DNA of 5,039 bases, from positions 1-5,039 of the forward strand of contig JACCXG010000542.1 in NCBI GenBank assembly GCA_013697225.1. The letters are read 5' to 3'. Both the position numbers and the translations under genes were made by a program. Below the pieces are notes generated by a model. The model worked only from the letters and a program-made list of their open reading frames with translations, was not told the DNA's origin and did no database searches. Position 1 is the stretch's first letter. Each line of letters begins with the position of its first letter. This document shows positions 1 through 5,039 of this stretch, piece after piece. The DNA comes from Acidobacteriota bacterium (lineage in GTDB: Bacteria > Acidobacteriota > Vicinamibacteria > Vicinamibacterales > 2-12-FULL-66-21).

Positions 1-1250
1 GGATCGTCACGACCGCGGACCTGACCGACTCGACCCCCGCGGCCAACGCCGTGCACACCGCGGACCGGTTTGCCGGGGACGGGATTGCCGCGCAGATGTT
101 CGACGAGCGGGCGGCCAACGGTGTCTCGGTGCTGATGGGGGGCGGCGCGCGCTATTTCATGCCTGCGGAGGCGGGGGGCGAGCGCAAGGACGGGAGGCGC
201 CTGAGGGACGAATTCGTGGAGGACGGCTACACGCTGCTCACCGACGCTGGTGGAGTGGCCTCCGCCCTGGCGGCATCCGGCACGCCCGCCTCCGCGCGGC
301 TGCTGGGGCTCTTCAGCCCGGCGCATCTTCCGGTCGCTTTCGACAAGGTTGGCGCTGGCCGATACAGCGAGGAGCTCGCGCGTCCCGCGAATGCCGCTCT
401 CCGGCAGGCGCCCATGCTCGAGGACATGGCCAGCCTTGCCATCCGCACGCTTGCCGCCCACTCCCCCTCGGGGTTCTACCTGATGATCGAAGGGGCGTCC
501 ATCGACAAGCGGGCGCACGCGGTGGACAGCGAGCGCACCGTGTGGGACGTCATCGAGTTCGATCGGGCGGTGCGTGTGGCGCTGGACTTCGCGGAGGGCA
601 CGAACACGGATGCCGATCCCTCGAACGACACGCTCGTCATCGTCGCCGCGGACCACGAAACCGGCGGCCTGGGGCTGATTGCGGTCGGGAACGAGCGGTA
701 CGAACCCGCGGTCCTCGGGCGGGCGGTGCGTGACTATGCGGCGGTGTTCCGGTTCGAGGCGGAACAGGAGCTGGCGCTGTTCCCCAACTACACCGTCGAT
801 GCCCAGGGGTACCCGACCGATCCGGACCCCTCACGCAAGCTGCTGCTCGGCTGGGCGGCCGCGCCGGATCGCTACGAGAACTGGCTGTCGAACCGTGAGC
901 AGCACGAGGCGGCCGTCCTTGCCGACGGGGTCAGCGTTGCCAATCCCGGACGCGATGGGCCGGAGGCCTCTTCCGACAACCGATCCGCGGCCGGCCGCGC
1001 GGTGCCAGGGTTCCTGGTTCCCGGCACGATCGAGAACAAGAGCGTGCCCTGCCCGGCGAAGGACGGATGTCCGGCTGACACCGGGCCAGTGGCGCACGTC
1101 ATCTCCGGCCATACCGCGTCGGATGTGCCGCTCTCCGCCAGCGGCCCCGGCGCCTGGCAGTTCACCGGCGTCTACGAGAACACCGACGTGTTCCTGAAGG
1201 TGCTCCGCTCCGCCACCGGATCGCACAGCGCCCATCCGCCGGGACGCTGA
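1..1250 (+). CDS. Alkaline phosphatase (PhoA family), C-terminal part; 5' end outside window
   Basis: This is a periplasmic or secreted metal-dependent phosphomonoesterase that releases inorganic phosphate. Reading starts in frame at base 3 and about 415 residues are visible. The DSA nucleophile motif and signal peptide must lie upstream, so no start codon is assigned; the GTG at 51 is internal. Visible ligands, in E. coli PhoA numbering by alignment of motifs: Asp153 and Thr155 in TDSTPAA (bases 27-35), the phosphate-binding Arg166 (66-68), Glu322/Asp327/Lys328/His331 in IEGASIDKRAH (489-518), Asp369-His370 in AADHETGG (651-656), and His412 in SGHTASD (1110-1112). Two zinc sites and the magnesium site therefore look complete on this side. 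An Asp/Asn-rich stretch (NTDADPSNDT, about 603-632) precedes the DHE motif. A CPAKDGC pair near 1050-1070 could form a disulfide. The frame is uninterrupted to TGA at 1248. Family assignment is firm; substrate preference and regulation cannot be seen. Confidence 0.95.
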   Translation, partial: IVTTADLTDSTPAANAVHTADRFAGDGIAAQMFDERAANGVSVLMGGGARYFMPAEAGGERKDGRRLRDEFVEDGYTLLTDAGGVASALAASGTPASARLLGLFSPAHLPVAFDKVGAGRYSEELARPANAALRQAPMLEDMASLAIRTLAAHSPSGFYLMIEGASIDKRAHAVDSERTVWDVIEFDRAVRVALDFAEGTNTDADPSNDTLVIVAADHETGGLGLIAVGNERYEPAVLGRAVRDYAAVFRFEAEQELALFPNYTVDAQGYPTDPDPSRKLLLGWAAAPDRYENWLSNREQHEAAVLADGVSVANPGRDGPEASSDNRSAAGRAVPGFLVPGTIENKSVPCPAKDGCPADTGPVAHVISGHTASDVPLSASGPGAWQFTGVYENTDVFLKVLRSATGSHSAHPPGR

Positions 1251-1251
1251 T

Positions 1252-1298
1252 CTCCTGCGCGTGGGGACGTACCTCGTCGGACTGCCGCACGCGGGGAG
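1252..1298 (+). other. Imperfect inverted repeat between phosphatase and transglycosylase genes
   Basis: The arms CTCC-TGC-GCGTG (1252-1263) and CACGC-GG-GGAG (1288-1298) pair with a small internal loop. A short GACG/CGTC stem (1266-1269 with 1275-1278) nests inside. No T-run follows, so it is not a classic intrinsic terminator. It could terminate weakly, act with Rho, or be chance in GC-rich DNA. It ends just before the -10 box of the next gene. Confidence 0.2.
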
Positions 1299-1300
1299 CT

Positions 1301-1309
1301 TGCTACAAT
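1301..1309 (+). promoter_or_regulatory. Extended -10 promoter element (TGCTACAAT) for the transglycosylase gene
   Basis: TACAAT at 1304-1309 differs by one base from the sigma70 -10 consensus and is preceded by TG plus one base, the extended -10 form. It stands out from the GC-rich surroundings. The -35 region (about 1281-1286) has no clear TTGACA, which an extended -10 can tolerate. Only five bases separate the box from the ATG at 1315, so a start site at the usual distance would fall at or next to the start codon and give a leaderless mRNA. Confidence 0.6.
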
Positions 1310-1314
1310 CACTC

Positions 1315-2337
1315 ATGCGAGCCTCCGCCGGTGTGGTGATCCTCACGCTGCTCTTCCACGCAGCCGCTGCGGCGCAGGAGCCCGCACCCCTCACGCCGGT
1401 TCCTCCGATACCTCTGCCTCCGTTCAACGAGTGGCTTGCCGATCTCCGGGCGGACGCCGTAGCGCGCGGCATCCGGCCCGAGATCCTCGACGCTGCGCTG
1501 GCCAACGTGCAGCCCGTCACGCAGGTGCTGGATCGCGATCGCACCCAGGCGGAGTTCACCCTGGATCTGAGTGCGTATCTCAACCGGCGGCTGGCACCCG
1601 CCACCGTGAAGATGGCGCGCGAGATGTACGCCCGTCACAAGGCGCTCGTGCAGCGGGTCGGCGACACATACGCCGTCGACCCACGCCTCCTGATTGCCGT
1701 CTGGGGGCTCGAGTCGAACTTCGGCCGCTTCGCGGGAGTCCGCCCGACCATTCCCACTCTCGCGACCCTGGCCTACGATCCGCGGCGCGGGCCGATGTTC
1801 CGGAACGAGCTGTTGAACGCGCTGGAGATTCTGAACCGCGGCGACATCGAGCTGCCACGCCTTCGGGGATCCTGGGCGGGCGCCCTGGGGCAGCCGCAGT
1901 TCATGCCATCGAGCTTTCTTCGCTACGCGCAGGATTTCGACGGCGACGGCCGGCGCGACATCTGGACGTCCCTGCCCGATGTGTTTGCCTCGATTGCCTA
2001 TTACCTGCAGCAGCATGGATGGCGCAAGGGCACGACATGGGGGAGGGAAGTGGCGATTCCCCCAGGCCTCGACAGCGTGCTGAGCGGAATCCCGCGCCGT
2101 ACGGAGGGCTGCCGGGCCAGGCGTGCGATGACCATTCCCCGGCACCTGGAGGAGTGGCGCACCCTCGGGCTGAAGGCCATGGGTGGTGGGCCGCTTCCGC
2201 GCGCCGATCTCGCCGCGTCTCTCATCAGGGACGGGGGGCGGGCCTTTCTCGTGTACGACAACTACGAGGCGCTGCTCGACTACAACTGCGCACACAGCTA
2301 TGCCCTCAGCGTGGCGCTGCTTGCCGACCGGCTGTAG
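1315..2337 (+). CDS. Lytic murein transglycosylase, MltB/Slt35 type (SLT_2 domain), periplasmic
   Basis: The enzyme cleaves the MurNAc-GlcNAc bond of peptidoglycan non-hydrolytically, giving 1,6-anhydroMurNAc ends. The protein has 340 residues from the ATG at 1315. That start is preferred over the in-frame GTG at 1261 because it gives a clean signal peptide (MRAS, hydrophobic GVVILTLLFHAAAAA, cleavage near AAAQ-E) and sits right after a -10 box. There is no lipobox cysteine, so it is predicted soluble rather than a lipoprotein like MltB itself. A Pro-rich linker (about residues 23-36) leads into the SLT_2 domain. The catalytic Glu is Glu133 in WGLESNFG (codon 1711-1713). GSWAGALGQPQFMPSSF (185-201) is the family's conserved substrate-cleft motif. 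DFDGDGRRDIW (207-217) matches the EF-hand-like calcium loop of Slt35. The end, YNCAHSYALSVALLADRL, is the usual C-terminus of the domain, and there is no added peptidoglycan-binding domain. The frame is intact. It appears to be transcribed on its own. Confidence 0.95.
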   Translation: MRASAGVVILTLLFHAAAAAQEPAPLTPVPPIPLPPFNEWLADLRADAVARGIRPEILDAALANVQPVTQVLDRDRTQAEFTLDLSAYLNRRLAPATVKMAREMYARHKALVQRVGDTYAVDPRLLIAVWGLESNFGRFAGVRPTIPTLATLAYDPRRGPMFRNELLNALEILNRGDIELPRLRGSWAGALGQPQFMPSSFLRYAQDFDGDGRRDIWTSLPDVFASIAYYLQQHGWRKGTTWGREVAIPPGLDSVLSGIPRRTEGCRARRAMTIPRHLEEWRTLGLKAMGGGPLPRADLAASLIRDGGRAFLVYDNYEALLDYNCAHSYALSVALLADRL

Positions 2338-2353
2338 GAGTCCTCCTGCTGCC
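2330..2353 (+). terminator. Hairpin over the transglycosylase stop codon; possible terminator without T-run
   Basis: Bases 2330-2339 pair with 2344-2353 around a GTCC loop: ten positions with one mismatch (T2333/T2350) and one G-T wobble. The TAG stop (2335-2337) lies in the left arm. The following sequence is C/G-rich, with no T-run, so intrinsic termination would be inefficient. It may instead mark the mRNA 3' end or help Rho-dependent termination. It fits its place between two separately promoted genes. Confidence 0.3.
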
Positions 2354-2371
2354 TCCGCGCTCGAGCTCGCC

Positions 2372-2377
2372 TATACT
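2372..2377 (+). promoter_or_regulatory. -10 element (TATACT) for the receptor-yfiR-sensor operon
   Basis: TATACT is one base from the TATAAT consensus and is the only AT-rich hexamer in this 50-base gap. No good -35 is seen at 17-18 bases upstream (ctgcct). The receptor's GTG start follows ten bases after the box, so the mRNA would begin within a few bases of the start codon and have no room for a Shine-Dalgarno site. CGAGCT occurs on both sides of the box (2362-2367 and 2382-2387), a spacing of 20 bases, which could be an operator or chance. Confidence 0.5.
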
Positions 2378-2387
2378 GTCCCGAGCT

Positions 2388-4315
2388 GTGCTGCGCCTGT
2401 CCTCCCTTATTCTGTTGAGCTTCAGCCTGGCCGCCGCGACAGCGGACGCGCGGCAGCGGGACCCCGAGCCACCGGTGGTCTCCCCCGACCTCAAGCGGCT
2501 GAGCATCGAGGAGCTCGCCGAGCTCGACGTCACCTCGGTGTCGCGCCGCGTGGAGCGCCTCAGTCAGACAGCGGCGGCCGTGACGGTCATCCGCCAGGAG
2601 GACATCCGCCGCTCCGGCGCAACGTCGATCGCCGACGCCATGCGGCTGGCCGACAGCCTCGATGTGGCGCGATCGGGCGCCCGGAACTGGAGCATCAGCG
2701 CACGCGGCTTCACTATCGGCACGGCCAACAAGCTGCTCGTGCTGATGGACGGACGCACGCTGTATTCCCCTCTGTTTGCCGGCATTCTGGGACGTGCAGG
2801 ACACCGTGCTGGCGGACATCACGCGCATCGAGGTCGTGCGTGGTCCGGGGGGCACCATCTGAGGAGCCAACGCCGTCAACGGCGTCATCAACATCATCAC
2901 GCGGGACGCCTCGGAGACCCGCGGGAACGTGGCCACGCTCGTCGCCGGCACGGAGAACCAGCTCGTCACCGCGGCCCGGCATGGAGGGCGGCTCGCCGGC
3001 GGCGCGGGCAACTACCGCGTGTACGGCAAGTTCCGGCGGCTGGGTCCGAATGTCTTCGCCAGCGGAGAGTCCGCCCGGGACCCGATGACCCTGGGGCAAT
3101 TCGGGGTGAGGCTCGACTCGGAGGTGGAGCGGACCTCCAGGTGGTCCTTGCAGGGCAACGTGTACCGCGGGAACGAGGGGGTGTTCGAGCGGGACGACAC
3201 CGAGGTGCGCGGCGGGTTCGTGAGCGGCCTCTGGACGCGCAGGCTCTCGCCCGGCGCGGAGTTCCAGGCCCGCGCCTACTACGACCACACACAGAACCGT
3301 GCCGCTCCAGTTCGATGAAGGGCGGCACACGGCAGCGGTCGACGTGCAGCACGGCGTGGCGCTCGGCACGCGGCACAATCTGATCGCCGGCGGCGAGGTC
3401 AGGGTCTCCACCGCTCGCGACGTGGGCTCCTCGACCCTCCTCTTCGACCCGGAGCGCCGCACCAACACCGTTGGCGGGATCTTCGTCCAGGACGAAATCG
3501 CCGTAACTCCAGCCATGTTCGTGACGCTGGGCTCCAAGTTCGAGCGGAACGACTACACGGGCTTCGAGGTGCAGCCGACCGTCCGTCTCCGCTGGAGTCG
3601 CGGGGAACGGCAGACCGTCTGGGGCGCCGTGTCGCGGGCCGTCCGACTGCCCACCCGCCTGGACACGGATCTGCGCATTCTTCCGGGACCGACGAGCCAG
3701 ACCGAGATCCGCGGCAACGAAAATTTTCGAGCCGAGTCGGCCGTCGCCTACGAGTCAGGGTATCGCGTGCGGCCGCACGCGCGCGTCTCCGTGGACGTCG
3801 CGGCGTTCGTCAACCGATACGACGACCTGCGCAGCCAGGAGCTTATGACGTCGGACGCCGGCACCTCCGTGCTGCTGGGAAACACGCTGAACGCGACAAC
3901 GCGCGGCGTGGAGGCGGCCTCGAACGTGCAGCTCCTGGACCGCTGGCGGCTGCGCGGCTCCTACACGTACCTGCACAAGCGGTTCTCCACGGACCCGGGC
4001 AGCCTCGACCCGACGGGCGGGAGGAGCGAGGGCAACGATCCGCCGTTCTTCGCTACGCTGCGCTCGTACCTGGATCTGCCGCACAGCCTTTCGTTCGATG
4101 TGTTCTTCCGTTACGTCGACGCCCGTCCCTTACCCGTCGTGCCTTCCTACTCCTCGCTCGATCTGCGCCTTGGCTGGGGGCTTCGCCCGGGCTGGGAGCT
4201 CTCGGTGATCGGCCAGGATCTCCTGCAGGGGAGTCACCCGGAGTCCGGCACTCCCGGCCCGCGCCGCATCGAGTATCAGCGCGGCATCCACGTACGCTCG
4301 ACATGGCTGTTCTGA
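2388..4315 (+). pseudogene. TonB-dependent outer-membrane receptor, broken by two frameshifts and one nonsense codon
   Basis: Intact relatives take up or sense a ligand across the outer membrane using TonB energy. The GTG at 2388 begins a signal peptide (LRLSSLILLSFSLAAATADA) and follows a -10 box. The segment LSIEELAELDVTSVSRR and the plug domain (VTVIRQEDIRRSGATSIADAMR, then ISARGF and LLVLMDGRTLYSPLFAG) read in one frame to 2783. Family homology (FWDVQDTVLADITRIEVVRGPGG) resumes from 2785 in the next frame. There the conserved TIWGANAVNGVINIIT has TGA in place of Trp at 2860-2862. Barrel sequence continues to about 3297, then shifts again to VPLQFDEGRHTAAVDVQHG from 3299, and runs open to TGA at 4313. 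The C-terminus ends in Phe (HVRSTWLF), as expected for a Bam-recognised barrel. A ribosome starting at 2388 would miss the TGA at 2860 and stop at 3381-3383, giving about 331 residues, of which only the first 132 or so are receptor. The unbroken length would be about 640 residues. The ligand is unknown. Sequencing error is the main alternative to true decay. Confidence 0.88.
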
Positions 4316-4860
4316 CGCACCGGCTGCGCCGGCATGGCGCTGGACTCCTGCTCGCGCTGGGACTCCTGGGGGGTGATGTCTCGGCTCAGCGGCCGCACGT
4401 GGGCGAGCAGGGGCTCAAGGCGGCGTTCCTCTACAACTTCACGCGGTTCATCGAGTGGCCCACTTTCGCGTTTGCGGGCTCCTCCGAGTCGTTCGACGTG
4501 TGCGTGCTCGCCGGTCCGGCATTCAGCCGTGAGGTCGAAGCGGTGTTCGCCGGTGAGCAGGTCGCGGGCCGCGCCGTGCGCGTCGTGTTTCCCGCCCCGC
4601 TCGAGAATCTGAAGAGCTGCCACCTGCTGTACATCGCCCGCGAGCAGGGTCAGGCGGCACAACACCTGTCTGACCTCGCTCAGATGCCGATTCTCACGGT
4701 CGGTGAGGGACGTCGCTTCCTCGAGCAGGGGGGGGTGATAGCTTTTCAGGTTGAAAACAATCGCGTGCGGTTCGACGTGAACCGGCGGCGAGCCGAAGCG
4801 ACCGGCCTCATCATCAGTTCGAAGCTGCTGCGCGTGGCGCGCGAGCTGTGGCCCGCCTGA
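4303..4860 (+). CDS. YfiR-family periplasmic regulator (DUF4154)
   Basis: YfiR proteins are small periplasmic proteins. In Pseudomonas aeruginosa, YfiR represses the diguanylate cyclase YfiN and so keeps cyclic di-GMP low. This one has 185 residues, a normal family length. It has a signal peptide (basic LTHRLRRHG, hydrophobic LLLALGLLGG, cleavage near VSAQ). Family motifs follow: GLKAAFLYNFTRFIEWP (37-53), FDVCVLAG (64-71), LKSCHLLYI (103-111), PILTVGE (129-135), EQGGVIAF (141-148) and a C-terminal FDVN...GLIISSKLLRVA. Cys67 and Cys106 correspond to a disulfide pair known in P. aeruginosa YfiR; that protein's second, C-terminal pair is absent here. The ATG at 4303 overlaps the receptor's last codons by 13 bases and has no visible Shine-Dalgarno site, which points to translational coupling. 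Its stop overlaps the next start. A G8 run at 4728-4735 lies in the GG motif. Family is firm; that it controls the downstream sensor is inference from gene order. Confidence 0.93.
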   Translation: MAVLTHRLRRHGAGLLLALGLLGGDVSAQRPHVGEQGLKAAFLYNFTRFIEWPTFAFAGSSESFDVCVLAGPAFSREVEAVFAGEQVAGRAVRVVFPAPLENLKSCHLLYIAREQGQAAQHLSDLAQMPILTVGEGRRFLEQGGVIAFQVENNRVRFDVNRRRAEATGLIISSKLLRVARELWPA

Positions 4861-5039
4861 TGACGCGCGTCTTCCGCCGCCTGCAGATCCGCCAGAAGCT
4901 CGTCGCCATGATCGTGGGGACGAGCGCCGTCGTCCTGCTGCTCGCGAGCATCGGGTATCTCGTGAGCGACTACTACCAGACGAGGAGGGCGCTCGAGACG
5001 GACCTCGCGGCCCAGGCGGACCTGATACTGGCCAACACT
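4860..5039 (+). CDS. Membrane sensor protein, N-terminal part, probably CHASE8-type; 3' end outside window
   Basis: Only 60 residues are visible. The ATG shares one base with the yfiR stop (TGATG), so translation is probably coupled. The start MTRVFRRLQIRQKLVAM is a basic cytoplasmic leader, followed by one membrane segment at about residues 17-38 (MIVGTSAVVLLLASIGYLV). Then comes the start of a periplasmic region (SDYYQTRRALETDLAAQADLILANT). The IRQKL leader, the aromatic residues after the membrane helix and a dLa.qAdlI.aNt-like helix resemble the N-terminus of CHASE8 sensor proteins. These carry either a histidine kinase or a GGDEF diguanylate cyclase output, and both are common next to yfiR. 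The output domain is past the window edge, so which one applies cannot be told. By position it is the likely inner-membrane partner of the YfiR protein. Confidence 0.75.
   Translation, partial: MTRVFRRLQIRQKLVAMIVGTSAVVLLLASIGYLVSDYYQTRRALETDLAAQADLILANT

Noticed and set aside
831..1604. - strand open frame of 257 residues across the phosphatase-transglycosylase junction
   Set aside because: It is rich in Arg/Ser/Ala with no domain, and it runs across two well-supported + strand genes and the promoter between them.
1309..2295. Long open frame on the - strand opposite the transglycosylase gene (328 residues)
   Set aside because: The + strand has clear SLT_2 catalytic motifs over the same bases; the antisense product shows no recognisable motif and is a product of GC-rich codon bias.
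2847..2852. G6 run in the receptor plug as a phase-variation site
   Set aside because: It encodes the conserved PGG in the correct local frame, is not at either shift, and runs of six G occur several times in this window.
2860..2862. TGA recoded as Trp or selenocysteine
   Set aside because: TGA is the natural terminator of the phosphatase, receptor and yfiR genes here, no SECIS-like element was evident, and frameshifts in the same gene favour simple decay or error.
2183..3088. + strand open frame of 301 residues spanning the transglycosylase end and receptor start
   Set aside because: Its Pro/Arg-rich translation is out of frame with both recognised proteins.
2780..3300. Programmed frameshifting to rescue the receptor
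   Set aside because: Neither shift site has a slippery heptamer or long homopolymer, and the in-frame TGA between them would still stop the product.
2713..3537. - strand open frame of 274 residues opposite the damaged part of the receptor
   Set aside because: I considered an antisense gene replacing the broken receptor, but the translation has no recognisable features and receptor homology is clear on the + strand.
1..5039. tRNA, rRNA, CRISPR array, insertion sequence or attachment site
   Set aside because: I saw no cloverleaf, regularly spaced repeats, transposase motifs or terminal inverted repeats.

Overview
The window is a GC-rich bacterial segment with all genes on the + strand. The cell envelope must be Gram-negative, because there is a TonB-dependent outer-membrane receptor, a periplasmic lytic transglycosylase and a YfiR-type periplasmic protein. 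The gene content and codon bias (third positions mostly G or C) fit an acidobacterium or a GC-rich proteobacterium. I cannot decide between them from the sequence alone.

Layout. (1) Bases 1-1250 hold the 3' part of an alkaline phosphatase (PhoA superfamily). The nucleophile serine lies upstream of the window, but the other active-site ligands are visible and intact. (2) Bases 1315-2337 hold a complete MltB/Slt35-type lytic murein transglycosylase with a signal peptide. An extended -10 box sits so close to its ATG that the mRNA is probably leaderless. (3) Bases 2388-4315 are a TonB-dependent receptor of the type that precedes yfiR genes. It is broken by two same-direction frameshifts and a Trp-to-stop change, all in its 5' half. 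(4) Bases 4303-4860 are an intact yfiR-family gene that overlaps the receptor's end. (5) From 4860 to the window edge is the start of a membrane-anchored sensor protein, probably CHASE8-like, overlapping the yfiR stop as TGATG.

Genes 3-5 form one tightly packed unit: outer-membrane receptor, periplasmic YfiR regulator, and inner-membrane sensor (histidine kinase or diguanylate cyclase; the output domain is outside the window). By analogy with the YfiBNR system, YfiR would modulate the sensor in the periplasm. A link from receptor occupancy to YfiR is inference.

Points for a second look are the triple-lesion receptor pseudogene (real decay or a bad consensus), a G8 run in yfiR where a slip in either direction meets a stop almost at once, a small hairpin just downstream of that run, and two probable leaderless promoters. 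I found no mobile element, tRNA, rRNA, CRISPR array or convincing wholly new system. No stretch longer than 300 bases lacks a gene; the longest gap is 64 bases.
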